From Streptomyces sp. ISL-11 (GTDB lineage: Bacteria > Actinomycetota > Actinomycetes > Streptomycetales > Streptomycetaceae), in contig NZ_JAGGOL010000017.1 in NCBI RefSeq assembly GCF_018614525.1, positions 1 to 64,000 on the forward strand: a stretch of DNA of 64,000 bases. Reading direction: 5' to 3'. A program made the position numbers and the translations under genes. Shown one piece after another: positions 34,857 through 43,949 of this stretch; position 1 is the stretch's first letter; the number at the start of each line of letters is the position of its first letter. Under the pieces are notes generated by a model. It saw nothing but the letters and a program-made list of their open reading frames with translations, did no database searches and was not told where the DNA came from.

Positions 34857-35686
34857 CCACGCCCGCCCTCGCGGACAGCGCGCTGAGGACGCTGTTCGTC
34901 CACAACCGGTCGGTGCAGGACGCGCGGGTCGTCACCGCCATCGAGGACCTCGAACGGGACTGGATCGTCGCCCGTGTCGCGGAGCTGAGCGCCCGTACGC
35001 CCGCCGTCGCCTCCCGCGCCCAGTGGGTCGAGAAGCTGGAGGACCTCCTCGCCGAGGAGCGCAAGGGCTCCGGCACCGCCCACTACCTGGCGGAGGAGGC
35101 CACCCGCGCACAGTTCGCCGCGGTGGTGCGCGAGTTCGCCCTCGACGGCCTGACCGAGGCGCAGAACTTCTTCCCCGCCGTACCGCGCCTGCCGCTCAAG
35201 GCGCAGATGGCGGTGATGCGCGTCCTCATCGACGAGTTCGGCTGCGGCAACCTCCGGCAGGCGCACTCCCGGCTCTACCTCGATCTGCTGGCGGAACTCG
35301 GCCTCCCGCAGGACCTGGAGAGCTTCCTCGACACGACGTCCGACGAGACGTACGCCTTCCTCAATGTCTTCTACTGGCTCACCCAGCGCGCCCCGCACGT
35401 GGAGTACTTCCTGGGCGCCCTGGCCTACCTGGAGGCCAGCATCCCGCACGCCTTCCGCACCCAGGCCAGGGCCTGCGAGCGGCTCGGCATCGAGCACGAC
35501 CGCTACTACACCGAACACCTGCACATCGACACCTTCCACATGAAGGAGATGCAGATCGCCATACGCGAGTACGAGGCGGCGCGGGGACTGGACCCGACCA
35601 GGCTCTGGATCGGCGCCCTGCTGCTGTCCGACCTGATCGGCACGGCCTTCGACGCGGCCGTCGAGCGGGCCCGGGAGGCGGCGTGA
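34853..35686 (+). CDS. Heme-oxygenase-like diiron oxidase/N-oxygenase (HDO, RohS-like)
   Basis: The 277-aa all-helical protein fits the heme-oxygenase-like diiron oxidase superfamily. Ligand-type motifs are visible: EFALDGLTEAQNFF, IDEFGCGNLRQAHSRLY (E...H pair) and EHLHIDTFHMKEMQ (H-x3-D-x2-H-type cluster). Members include N-oxygenases (SznF central domain, RohS), decarboxylating enzymes (UndA) and others. In azomycin biosynthesis an HDO oxidises 2-aminoimidazole to 2-nitroimidazole. GTG 34853 has GGAGGAG five bases upstream and overlaps the lyase stop. The adjoining Rieske ferredoxin gene could supply its electrons. The exact substrate here is inferred from context. Confidence 0.78.
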   Translation: MTTPALADSALRTLFVHNRSVQDARVVTAIEDLERDWIVARVAELSARTPAVASRAQWVEKLEDLLAEERKGSGTAHYLAEEATRAQFAAVVREFALDGLTEAQNFFPAVPRLPLKAQMAVMRVLIDEFGCGNLRQAHSRLYLDLLAELGLPQDLESFLDTTSDETYAFLNVFYWLTQRAPHVEYFLGALAYLEASIPHAFRTQARACERLGIEHDRYYTEHLHIDTFHMKEMQIAIREYEAARGLDPTRLWIGALLLSDLIGTAFDAAVERAREAA

Positions 35687-35970
35687 GCGGCGACGACGCG
35701 GTGGTCGAGGAGCTCGCGGACGGCGAACGGGTGCGCGTGCGCGTCGCCGGGCGCGAGTTCGTGATCGACGCGGCCTGCCCGCACCGCAAGGGCCGCCTCG
35801 TCCACGGCTACGTCAACCCGCGGACCCTGCGCATCATCTGTCCCCTGCACCGCTCCTCGTTCGACCTCACCACCGGCTGCGCGGTCGCAGGGCCGGCCAC
35901 CGAAGCGCTGAAGGTGTACAGCGACGGGCCGGCCGACGACGGGCGGCGGAAAGGACGGGCGACACGATGA
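35683..35970 (+). CDS. Rieske-type [2Fe-2S] ferredoxin
   Basis: A 95-aa Rieske domain with both ligand pairs: ACPHRKGRLVHG (Cys-x-His) and IICPLHRSSFDLTTG (Cys-x2-His). It lacks any oxygenase domain, so it is a soluble electron carrier. Its GTG overlaps the HDO stop and its own stop overlaps the methyltransferase start, so all are made together. It probably feeds the diiron oxidase; no partner reductase gene is in the operon. Confidence 0.88.
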   Translation: MSGDDAVVEELADGERVRVRVAGREFVIDAACPHRKGRLVHGYVNPRTLRIICPLHRSSFDLTTGCAVAGPATEALKVYSDGPADDGRRKGRATR

Positions 35971-37061
35971 CGGCCACCACCGCCACCGGCGCGCCGGGCT
36001 ACGGCCCCGAACAGGTCTGGCTGCCGGCCTCCGAACAACTCCTGGAGTGGGGCGACGGCTTCCACTCCCTCATGCTCGGCGACGAGCTGCGCATGAACGC
36101 CTACCGGGCCGCGATCGCCGAGGCGGTACGGCCCGGCACGACCGTGCTCGACCTGGGCACCGGCACCGGCATCCTCGCCCGCTGGGCCCTGGAGGCCGGC
36201 GCCTCACGGGTCTACGGCATCGACTTCAACGAGACCGTGCTCGCGGAGGCCGTCGACCGGCTGAAGGACGCCGGCCACGGCGACCGCTTCCAGCCGCTGT
36301 GCGGGCTCTCCTTCGATCTCGAACTGCCCGAGCGGGTCGACGTCGTCGTCTCCGAGATCATGGGAAACCTCGCCGACAACGAGAACTTCGCCGAGATCCT
36401 CGACGACGCCCGCCGCCGCTTCCTGCGGCCCGGCGGCACCATGCTGCCCCGGCACGTCGAGAGCTACCTCGTCCCCGTCGCCGCCGAACGGGCCCACGCC
36501 CAGCTCACCGGCCAAGGGCCGCAGGACGCCGGCGGGCCGGCGGCCTTCGCCCGCCTGCTCCACCGCCGGGGCGCCGGCAGCCCCTTCGACCTCTACTACG
36601 ACGTGATCGTCCCGCGGCGGCAGCACCTGGCCGCGCCCCGGGTCGTCAGGACGTACGACCTCTCGACGCCCGGCGGGACGGGGCGGCCCGACTACCGGGT
36701 GCCGCTCGTCTACACCGCGCGGCGGGACGGTGTGCTCACCGGCTTCAAGGGCTACTTCGTCGCCACGCTCTCGGACACCGTGGCGCTGGACATCTCCGGC
36801 GACGACATCGGCGCCCGTACCACGTCCGACAGCTGGAAGCACTGCTACCTGCCGATCGCCGAGCCGGTGCCCCTGCGCCGTGGCGACCGGGTCGCCGTCA
36901 CGTTCAGCCGGTCGCGGCCCGCCGCCGCGTCCCCCGGCACGGACGCGAGCGGCCACGCCTTCGGCCAGGTCTACCGCTGGGAGGGCAGCGTCGTCTCGGC
37001 GGGCACGACCGTGGCCCGCTTCGCGCACGGCACGGACCGCCGCACACCTGCCCGTCCGTGA
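35967..37061 (+). CDS. Class I SAM methyltransferase, PRMT-like
   Basis: The 364-aa enzyme has the SAM-binding motif VLDLGTGTGILARWALEAGA, the acidic post-I residue in VYGIDFNE, and VVVSEIMGNLADNENFAEIL, which mimics the SExMG double-E loop of protein arginine methyltransferases, plus a C-terminal beta-barrel-like half ending FGQVYRWEGSV. PRMT-type enzymes methylate guanidines and, in RiPP clusters, imidazoles. Here the pathway intermediates are a guanidine and an aminoimidazole, so N-methylation of one of them is plausible. The thioamitide methyltransferase at 62151 belongs to the same broad group. Start ATG 35967 overlaps the Rieske stop. Confidence 0.8.
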   Translation: MTATTATGAPGYGPEQVWLPASEQLLEWGDGFHSLMLGDELRMNAYRAAIAEAVRPGTTVLDLGTGTGILARWALEAGASRVYGIDFNETVLAEAVDRLKDAGHGDRFQPLCGLSFDLELPERVDVVVSEIMGNLADNENFAEILDDARRRFLRPGGTMLPRHVESYLVPVAAERAHAQLTGQGPQDAGGPAAFARLLHRRGAGSPFDLYYDVIVPRRQHLAAPRVVRTYDLSTPGGTGRPDYRVPLVYTARRDGVLTGFKGYFVATLSDTVALDISGDDIGARTTSDSWKHCYLPIAEPVPLRRGDRVAVTFSRSRPAAASPGTDASGHAFGQVYRWEGSVVSAGTTVARFAHGTDRRTPARP

Positions 37062-37110
37062 TCCCGTACAGCCATCGAGAACAGCGCAACAGCGCCAACG
37101 GGGGAAACAC

Positions 37111-40100
37111 ATGGAAACCGACAACACCACCGAGAGCACGGTGACGGCCCCGGCCGCCACCGGAGGTCCCCGCACCCGCACCTACGACGTGGTCGCACTC
37201 AACGTCCCCATCGCCTACAACGCCTTCGGCGACCACGACCGCAACGGTGCCCTGTACGTGCTGTCCCGCGACGCCGAAGAGCTGCGCGCGGTCGCCGCGA
37301 CCTGGCCCGAGCCGTTCCCCGACTACACGCGCGAACCCGAGCGCGTGCCGGCCCCGCACCCCAAGGCCAGGCCGCTCGTGCTGCGCGTACGCCGCGGCGA
37401 GCGACTGCGGGTCCGGCTCACCAACGAACTGCCCCGACCCGTCGGCATCACGCTCCAGGGCGTGCGCTACGACGCCCGGACGACGGACGGCACGGCCGTC
37501 GGCGCCAACCCGGACAGCAGCGTGCCGCCCGGGGAGGCCCGCGAGTACGAGTGGCTGTGCGAGCACGAGGGCGTCTTCCACTTCGGCGACATGGCGGACG
37601 CGCGCGGCGAGGGCGCCCAGAGCCACGGCCTGGTCGGGGCCCTCGTCGTCGAGGCACCGGAAGCCATCTGGACCGACCCCGTGACCGGCGACCGCATGGC
37701 GTCCGGCCTGGAGGCCGACATCCACCTGCCGGACCGCAGCTTTCGCGAGTACGTCGTCGTCATGATGGAGTACCCGAGCAACGACAACCCCGTGGCGCCC
37801 CCGGCCCACGGATCGCACGGCGGGGACCACGGGGACGACGGCCACGGCGGTGACCATGGCGGCGGACACGGGTCAGCGGCCGCCTCGGGAAGCGGTGCCG
37901 CCCCGGTCGCCGGGGCGGACGGTTCCGACACGCTGGACGACCTGGCGCCGCCCAACAACGCCATGCTGCCGGTCAACCTGCGCATCGAGCCGATGGAATG
38001 GCGGATGTACCAGTACCACAAGATGCTCGCGGACGGCGTGCTCGACCCGGTCCGCGACGCGCAGACCGGCGAGGAAATGCACCACAGCTCCTGGCTCTTC
38101 GGCGACCCGACCACCCCGGTCTTCCGCGGCTACCAGGGCGACCCCGCCGTCATTCGCCTCGTCCACGGCGGCATGCGCGACACCCACGTCTTCCACACCC
38201 ACCTCCACCAGTGGCGGCTCGACCCCACCGACGAGAACTCGCCCATCGTGGACTCCGTCAGCATCAGCCCCCAGGAGGGCATGACGCTGGACCTCATCGG
38301 CGGCCTCGGCTCCACGCAGCGGGCGGTGGGCGACTCCATCTGGCACTGCCACATGTACGTCCACTTCCACATGGGCATGTGGGGCATGTTCCGCATCTTC
38401 GACACCCTCCAGGACGGCACCGGCACCTACCCCGACGGCACCCCCGTCACCGGCCTCCTCCCGCTGCCGCGCCGCGCCGCGCCCCCGGCCCCCACACCCG
38501 AACGGCCCGGCTTCCCGGCGTTCCTGGCAGACACCGCCACGTTCCCGCAGAAGAACCCGCGCCCGCCCCGCACACCGCACCAGCCGGCCGGCATGGGCCG
38601 CGAACCCACCGCGCTGGAGGCCAACGCCTTCTGCGAGGACCCGCAGCCCGGCGAGGCGTTCACCAAGATCGGCCCGGCCGGAGCCCCGGTGCGCCGCTAC
38701 CACCTCGTGGCCGCCACCGGCACGCTCTACTACCACGGCGACGCCACAAAGCCGCACGGCACCACCTGGCACGATCACCACGGCATGTTCTACGCCCTCG
38801 CCGAGGAGATCGAGGAGGCCGGCGGCCTGGAGGCCTTCCAGCGGCAGCTGGCCAGCGGCGAGCGCACGCTGGAACCGCTCGTCATCCGCGCCCGCAAGGG
38901 CGAAGTGCTGGAGATGACCCTCACCAACGCCCTCCCGCCCGGCAAGCAGGCGGCGTCCGCGTTCGACTACGAGCTGCCGTTCCAGCCCGAATGCGGCCTG
39001 CACACCCACCTCGTCAAATACGACCCCCTCATCTCCGACGGCTCCGCCATCGGCTGGAACTACATCTCCGCGACCACCACCGCCGACCAGGGCGAGGAGG
39101 CGTACGGCCAGTACAACTCCTGGACCTACCGCTGGTTCCTCGACCAGGACCTCGGCACCGTCCTCTTCCACGACCACCTGCTCGCCAACTACCGGCAGCG
39201 GCACGGCCTCTTCGGCGCCCTCATCGCCGAGCCCGAGGACGCCACGTGGGTCTCGCCCCACGACCGCGCCGCCCCGTTGCGCCGCGGCACGCAGGCCGTG
39301 ATCGAACGCGCCGACGGCAGCGCCCACCGCGAGATCGTGCTCGCCATCGGGGACTTCGTCCCGATGGTCCGGCACGCCACGGCCGCGGGCGCGACGGCCG
39401 GCGGGCACGACGGCGGGCCGATCAACCCCCCACCCAGCCCCGGAGCACCGGACGACCAAGGGGTCATGGGCGTCAACTACCGCAGCGAGCCGCTGTCGGA
39501 ACGCGGCGGAGACCCCGCCGACTGGTTCGCCAGCGACGTCCACGGCGACCCGGGCACCCCCCTGCTGCGCGCCTACCCCGGCGAGGACGTGCGCCTGCGC
39601 GTCCTGCAGGGCTCGCACGACCTTCAGCACAGCTTCACGGTCAGCGGCAGCCGCTGGCGCGAGTGGCCCGGCCGCACCGACACCGCCTGGCGCGACCAGC
39701 AGACCTTCGGCATCTCCAACGTCGCCGAGCTGCGCCTCGACCCCACGGCCGGCCCCGGCGACCACTTGTGGGCCTTCGGCGCGAGCAATGACCTGTGGCT
39801 GGGTTGCTGGGGACTGCTGCGCCTGCACGACCGGCCCCAACGCGACCTGCCAGCCCTGCCCGGCGCCCTCCTCGGCCGCGACCCGCTGCCGCCCCGGCGC
39901 GCCCCGCGCCGCTACACCGTACGGGCGCGCTCCCGCGTCATCGCCTACAACGACCGGCGCACCGACCCCTACGGCCTCGTCTACACCGTGGACGGTGCCC
40001 CCGACGACGGCGGTCCCCTCGTGCTGCGCTGCCGCGCGGGCGAATGGGTCGAGGTCACGCTGGTCAACGAGCTGGACGGGCCGCCGCCGGCCAGTCCGCT

Positions 40101-40920
40101 CGACCCCGCCCTGATGGCCGAGGAGGACCCGGGCGCACGCACCCTGTCCGGCCGGGTGTCCCTCCACCCCACCCTGCTGCGCTACGACGTCCGCCACCAC
40201 GACGGCGCCCACGTCGGCCGCAACGAGGACAGCACCGTCAAGCCCGGCGGGGCCCGCACCTACCGCTGGTACGCCGACGAGCCCGGCGTCGTCCTGCTGC
40301 GCGACCAGGCGGACGTCGTCAGCCACATGCGGCGCGGCCTGGTCGGCGCCCTCGTCGTCGAGGAGGCCGACGCCACCCCCTACGATCCGGTCACCGGCCG
40401 CGAACGCTGGTCCGGGGAGCAGGCAGTGGTGCGCAGGGCCCATGCGGAACCGGTCCGGGAGCTCGTGCTCATCACCCAGGACGGGCTGCGGCTCTACCAC
40501 GACGGCGACCTCACCCAGCCGGTGACCGACCTGTTCTCCGACAGCCCCGACGACGCGGGGCAGAAGGCCTACAACTACCGGACCGCCGCCCTGCATCCCC
40601 TCGACCCCGCCCTCTCCGACCCCGAGCCGCCCACACCGCTGCTGCACTGCCGCCCCGGCGACCTGGTGTTCGTCCACCTGGCGGTCGGCGCGTCACGCAT
40701 GCGCAACCAGTGCTTCACCGTGCACGGACAGGTGTGGGACGCTTCCGAGACCGGCCGGGGGACGTACGTCTCCACCATCGGCGCTCTGGCCACGGGCAGC
40801 ACGCGCACCATCCGTTTCCGGGCCCAGTACCCCGGCGACTACGCCTACCGCACCGGCAACCTGCACTGGGGAGTCAGTGAGGGCTGGTGGGGTCTGATCC
40901 GCGTATCGGAGACACCATGA
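37111..40920 (+). CDS. Very large multicopper oxidase (three cupredoxin blocks)
   Basis: The 1269-aa protein starts at ATG 37111 after GGGGAAAC. It is built of repeated cupredoxin units. Copper motifs cluster in the first half: HVFHTHLHQW (about residue 358), WHCHMYVHFHMGMWGMF (about 411, the Cys-His type 1 site), WHDHHGMF (about 552) and LFHDHLL (about 686). Later blocks are degenerate: LQHSFTVSG (about 838), LWLGCWGLLRL and LLHCRPGDLVFVHL lack the full ligand sets. A His/Gly/Asp-rich loop near residues 230-255 may bind copper. No signal peptide is seen, so it probably works in the cytoplasm or is exported with a partner. Multicopper oxidases take four electrons from organic substrates to reduce O2 to water; substrate unknown. 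The gene is between the methyltransferase and DsbA-like genes. Confidence 0.85.
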   Translation: METDNTTESTVTAPAATGGPRTRTYDVVALNVPIAYNAFGDHDRNGALYVLSRDAEELRAVAATWPEPFPDYTREPERVPAPHPKARPLVLRVRRGERLRVRLTNELPRPVGITLQGVRYDARTTDGTAVGANPDSSVPPGEAREYEWLCEHEGVFHFGDMADARGEGAQSHGLVGALVVEAPEAIWTDPVTGDRMASGLEADIHLPDRSFREYVVVMMEYPSNDNPVAPPAHGSHGGDHGDDGHGGDHGGGHGSAAASGSGAAPVAGADGSDTLDDLAPPNNAMLPVNLRIEPMEWRMYQYHKMLADGVLDPVRDAQTGEEMHHSSWLFGDPTTPVFRGYQGDPAVIRLVHGGMRDTHVFHTHLHQWRLDPTDENSPIVDSVSISPQEGMTLDLIGGLGSTQRAVGDSIWHCHMYVHFHMGMWGMFRIFDTLQDGTGTYPDGTPVTGLLPLPRRAAPPAPTPERPGFPAFLADTATFPQKNPRPPRTPHQPAGMGREPTALEANAFCEDPQPGEAFTKIGPAGAPVRRYHLVAATGTLYYHGDATKPHGTTWHDHHGMFYALAEEIEEAGGLEAFQRQLASGERTLEPLVIRARKGEVLEMTLTNALPPGKQAASAFDYELPFQPECGLHTHLVKYDPLISDGSAIGWNYISATTTADQGEEAYGQYNSWTYRWFLDQDLGTVLFHDHLLANYRQRHGLFGALIAEPEDATWVSPHDRAAPLRRGTQAVIERADGSAHREIVLAIGDFVPMVRHATAAGATAGGHDGGPINPPPSPGAPDDQGVMGVNYRSEPLSERGGDPADWFASDVHGDPGTPLLRAYPGEDVRLRVLQGSHDLQHSFTVSGSRWREWPGRTDTAWRDQQTFGISNVAELRLDPTAGPGDHLWAFGASNDLWLGCWGLLRLHDRPQRDLPALPGALLGRDPLPPRRAPRRYTVRARSRVIAYNDRRTDPYGLVYTVDGAPDDGGPLVLRCRAGEWVEVTLVNELDGPPPASPLDPALMAEEDPGARTLSGRVSLHPTLLRYDVRHHDGAHVGRNEDSTVKPGGARTYRWYADEPGVVLLRDQADVVSHMRRGLVGALVVEEADATPYDPVTGRERWSGEQAVVRRAHAEPVRELVLITQDGLRLYHDGDLTQPVTDLFSDSPDDAGQKAYNYRTAALHPLDPALSDPEPPTPLLHCRPGDLVFVHLAVGASRMRNQCFTVHGQVWDASETGRGTYVSTIGALATGSTRTIRFRAQYPGDYAYRTGNLHWGVSEGWWGLIRVSETP

Positions 40921-41702
40921 GTGCCGCACACCACACGGACACCGCCGACACCGGCCGCACCGCGGACGACCCGCGCCTGCCGGACAGCGACGACACGATC
41001 GTCGTCTTCACCGACCTGAACTGCTCCTTCGCCCACGTCGCGGTCCACCGCCTGCACGAGACCCGGCGCCGCCTCGGCCTCGAAGGCCGGGTGTGGTTCG
41101 ACTTCCGCGCCTTCCCGTTGGAACTGTTCAACCGTGAGGTCAACGCCCGACCCGGCGTCGACTCCGAGATATCGGTGCTCGGCGCCGTCGAGCCCGACGC
41201 CGGCTGGCGCCTGTGGCAGGGCCCGGACTGGACGTACCCCGTCACCACCCTGCCCGCACTGGAGGCCGTGCACGCGGCCAAGGCCCAGAGCTGGCACGCC
41301 AGCGAACAGCTCGACCGCGCCCTGCGCCGCGCCTTCTGGGCCGAGGGCAGGTGCATCTCGCTGCGCCACGTCATCCTCGACGTGGCCGGCGGGACCGGCG
41401 CGGTCGACGTGGACCGGCTGGCCGGCGCCCTCGACACCGGGTCCGCCCGCGCGGCCGTCATGGCGCAGTACGAGGCGTCGCGGGACGACCGGGTCACGTG
41501 CAGCCCGCACATCTTCCTGCGGGACGGCAGCCACAGCGCCAACCCCGGCATCACGGCCCGCTGGATCGGCGGTGGCTTCGGCACCGGATATCCGTACATC
41601 GAGGAGGACCGGCCGCAGATCTACGAGGATCTCCTGACGCGTGCGGCGAAGCACTCCGCTTCCGCGGGCACCGTCGGCTCACCGGCCGCCCCGGTCGGCT
41701 GA
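40917..41702 (+). CDS. DsbA-like thioredoxin-fold protein (FrnE type)
   Basis: The 261-aa protein overlaps the oxidase stop by four bases. It has the DsbA/2-hydroxychromene-carboxylate isomerase fold: TIVVFTDLNCSFAHVAVHRL near the N terminus, where the usual CxxC is CSFA with one Cys, then WFDFRAFPLELFN and VTCSPHIFLRDGS. FrnE-type proteins of this group appear in antibiotic clusters as oxidoreductases or isomerases, often glutathione- or mycothiol-linked. No signal peptide. As the last gene of the operon it may carry out a redox or isomerisation step, or help mature the copper enzyme. A MITE remnant begins 12 bases after its stop. Confidence 0.75.
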   Translation: MSAAHHTDTADTGRTADDPRLPDSDDTIVVFTDLNCSFAHVAVHRLHETRRRLGLEGRVWFDFRAFPLELFNREVNARPGVDSEISVLGAVEPDAGWRLWQGPDWTYPVTTLPALEAVHAAKAQSWHASEQLDRALRRAFWAEGRCISLRHVILDVAGGTGAVDVDRLAGALDTGSARAAVMAQYEASRDDRVTCSPHIFLRDGSHSANPGITARWIGGGFGTGYPYIEEDRPQIYEDLLTRAAKHSASAGTVGSPAAPVG

Positions 41703-41713
41703 CGGGTCGTCTC

Positions 41714-41905
41714 TGCCGCCTGCGGCGGGCGCCCTGCGGGCGCGTCCTCAAACTCCCCCAGCTACCGCTGGGAGGTGCCCCCAGACGGGCTTGATTCGGC
41801 TGGGCTCGGCCAATTTCAGCCCGTTGGGGGAACCCCCAGCGGTAGCTGGGGGGAGATTGAGGACACCACCGCGCAGCGGTGGTGCGCACGACACGGCCTG
41901 CAGCC
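41714..41905. mobile_element. MITE-like element, copy C (inverted, without termini)
   Basis: This stretch is the reverse complement of the internal part of copies A and B (GCCGCCTGCGGCGGGCGCCC, the CCCCAGCTACCGCTGGG hairpin, ACCACCGCGCAGCGGTGGT). Neither terminal inverted repeat is intact. It forms the boundary between the arginine-derived operon and the GH47 gene and may act as its terminator. Confidence 0.75.
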
Positions 41906-41991
41906 GCGCCTGCCGCCGGGAACGGCCGCCCGGTCGCATACTGCGATCAGTGTCCGGGGGCGGAACCGGTGGCCAGGAGGTCCTGCCCGTC

Positions 41992-43446
41992 ATGACGTAC
42001 GACTCGCTCCCCGCGCGCACGACCCGCCGTCGTCTGCTGTACGTGCTGGCCGCCACGGGCGGGCTCACCGCGACCGGCGGGCTCGGCGGCGTACGGCACG
42101 CCACGGCGGACGCGGGGGCCCGGCGTAATGCACGGGCGGCACCCGCGCGGCCGGACCGCCGGAAGGCGGACGAGATCCGGAAGGAATTCGTCCACGCCTG
42201 GGAGGGGTACAAGCGCCTGGCGTGGGGCCATGACGAGGTGCTGCCGGTCTCGGGCGGCCGCCGCGAGTTCTTCGCCAAGGGGCACCCCGTGGGGCTGTCG
42301 ATCATCGAGGCGCTCGACACGCACCACCTCATGGAGCTCGACACCGAGACCGACCGCTGTGTCGCGTGGATCAAGAAACATCTCTCCTTCGACATCAACG
42401 CCGACTTCCAGGTCTTCGAAGCCACCATCCGGCTGGTCGGTGGCCTCCTCTCGGGTTATCTGGCGACCGGGGAGAAGGCGCTCCTCGACCGCTGCGCCGA
42501 CCTCGCGGACCGGCTGCTGCCCGCCTTCACCGCCTCTCCCACCGGCATGCCCTACCGGTACGTCAATCTGCGGACCGGACGGGTATCGGGCGCCACGCTG
42601 CCGGTGGCCGAGATCGGCACCAACATCCTGGAGTTCGGTGTCCTCTCCCGGCTCACGGGTGACACGCGGTACGAGCGCGCCGCCAAGCGCGCCCTGCGCG
42701 CGGTCGTCGAGCGGCGGTCCTCGCTCGACCTGCTCGCCTCCCGCATGAACGTGGAGAGCGGCCAGTGGGCCGACCGGGCGGCCCTCGGCGTGGACCCGCC
42801 GGTGGACTCCTTCTACGAGTACCTGTGGGGCGCGTGGGAGATGTTCCGCGACCAGGACTGCCGGGACTGGTTCAAAATGTTCACCGCCGCGCTGAAGCGG
42901 CACCAAAGGGAGCGGGCCGGCGGGCTGCTCTGGTTCAAGCACGTCGACTTCCGCACCGGAGCCCTGCTCGACAGGCATCAGTCCTCGCTGGCCGTCGCCG
43001 TCCTGCCGGTCGGCGGGGACGACGAACTGGCGGCGGACTACTACAAGTCGTGGACGGCCGTCCTGGACAAGTACGACGTCATCCCGGAGGAGATCGACTA
43101 CGCGCGGCTGGCGGTCCTGAACCCCGGCAACGAACTGCGGCCCGAATACGCGAACTGTGCCTTCCAGCTGTACTGGGAGACCGCGGACCCGTACTACCGC
43201 ACGACAGCCTGGCGCTATTTCCAGAACCTCAGGAAGCACCACCGTGTGCGGGACGGTTACACAGTGATCACGGACATCACGAAGCGTCCGATGCGCAAGG
43301 GCGACCACTGCCCCGCGTACGTCTTCGCCGAGAACTTCAAGTGGCTCTACCTCACGTTCTCCGGCACCTCGCGCTTCGACTACGGCCACGGATACCTCAG
43401 CACGGAGGGAAAGGTCCTCAAGGGACTCCGGCGGACCGGGAATTGA
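41992..43446 (+). CDS. Exported glycoside hydrolase family 47 (class I alpha-mannosidase-like)
   Basis: A 484-aa protein with a twin-arginine signal (ARTTRRRLLYVLAATGG) and a GH47-like (alpha/alpha)7 barrel: EFVHAWEGYKRLAWGHDEVL, IIEALDTHHLMEL, FQVFEATIRLVGGLLSGYLA, LLPAFTASPTGMPYRYVNL, VAEIGTNILEFGVLSRLTGD and, near the end, AYVFAENFKWLYLTFSG. These are the family hallmarks of alpha-1,2-mannosidases, here probably acting on mannosylated proteins or environmental glycans. GGAGG lies 11 bases before ATG 41992. Divergence in the Ca2+-binding C-terminal Thr-Glu region (TDITKRP instead of a TxE pattern) leaves the precise activity open. Confidence 0.85.
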   Translation: MTYDSLPARTTRRRLLYVLAATGGLTATGGLGGVRHATADAGARRNARAAPARPDRRKADEIRKEFVHAWEGYKRLAWGHDEVLPVSGGRREFFAKGHPVGLSIIEALDTHHLMELDTETDRCVAWIKKHLSFDINADFQVFEATIRLVGGLLSGYLATGEKALLDRCADLADRLLPAFTASPTGMPYRYVNLRTGRVSGATLPVAEIGTNILEFGVLSRLTGDTRYERAAKRALRAVVERRSSLDLLASRMNVESGQWADRAALGVDPPVDSFYEYLWGAWEMFRDQDCRDWFKMFTAALKRHQRERAGGLLWFKHVDFRTGALLDRHQSSLAVAVLPVGGDDELAADYYKSWTAVLDKYDVIPEEIDYARLAVLNPGNELRPEYANCAFQLYWETADPYYRTTAWRYFQNLRKHHRVRDGYTVITDITKRPMRKGDHCPAYVFAENFKWLYLTFSGTSRFDYGHGYLSTEGKVLKGLRRTGN

Positions 43447-43478
43447 CGTTCCGGTGCCCGTCGCCATGATGAGGTGGC

Positions 43479-43901
43479 ATGAATCGCAGACGGCGGAAGA
43501 AACTCTCGAAGCGGCTCGTATGGGCCGCGATGTCCGGCACGGCCGGGGAGGTGGCGGCGCTGCTACGAGCCGGCGCCGACCCGGACACCGCCGACCCCGA
43601 CGGCACCACGCCGCTGTACGCGGCCTCCGTGCACGGTGCGGCGGCCACGGTCCGCGTCCTCCTCCTCGCCGGTGCCGCGCCCGACCGGGAGAGCGGCCAC
43701 GGCGACGAGGGGACACCCCTGTGCGCGGCCGCCGCCTGGGGACACAGCGACGCCGTGCGCGTACTGCTCGCTCACGGAGCCGACCCGAACCTCCGCGAGG
43801 ACGGCGGACACGGCATGTCCCCCCTGGCCTGGGCCACCAAGGAATTCCAGCCCCACCCGGAAACCGAGGCCGTCCTGCGCGCGGCGGGCGCACGGGGCTG
43901 A
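43479..43901 (+). CDS. Ankyrin-repeat protein
   Basis: The 140-aa protein is about four ankyrin repeats: VWAAMSGTAGEVAALLRAGA, DGTTPLYAASVHGAAATVRV, EGTPLCAAAAWGHSDAVRVL and MSPLAWATKEFQPHPETEAV. It starts with a strongly basic MNRRRRKKLSKRL. Such small bacterial ankyrin proteins mediate protein contacts; the partner is unknown. It begins 32 bases after the GH47 stop. Confidence 0.9.
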   Translation: MNRRRRKKLSKRLVWAAMSGTAGEVAALLRAGADPDTADPDGTTPLYAASVHGAAATVRVLLLAGAAPDRESGHGDEGTPLCAAAAWGHSDAVRVLLAHGADPNLREDGGHGMSPLAWATKEFQPHPETEAVLRAAGARG

Positions 43902-43949
43902 CGCCGGAACCCGGTCCCGGAAGGCGCCGGCGGAGCTACGGGCGGGGGC

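Noticed and set aside
37873..40677. 934-codon open frame on the minus strand opposite the multicopper oxidase gene
   Set aside because: It is the mirror of a high-GC coding frame; the composition (Gly/Val/Ala/Arg-rich, no domain) is meaningless while the plus strand encodes clear copper motifs.
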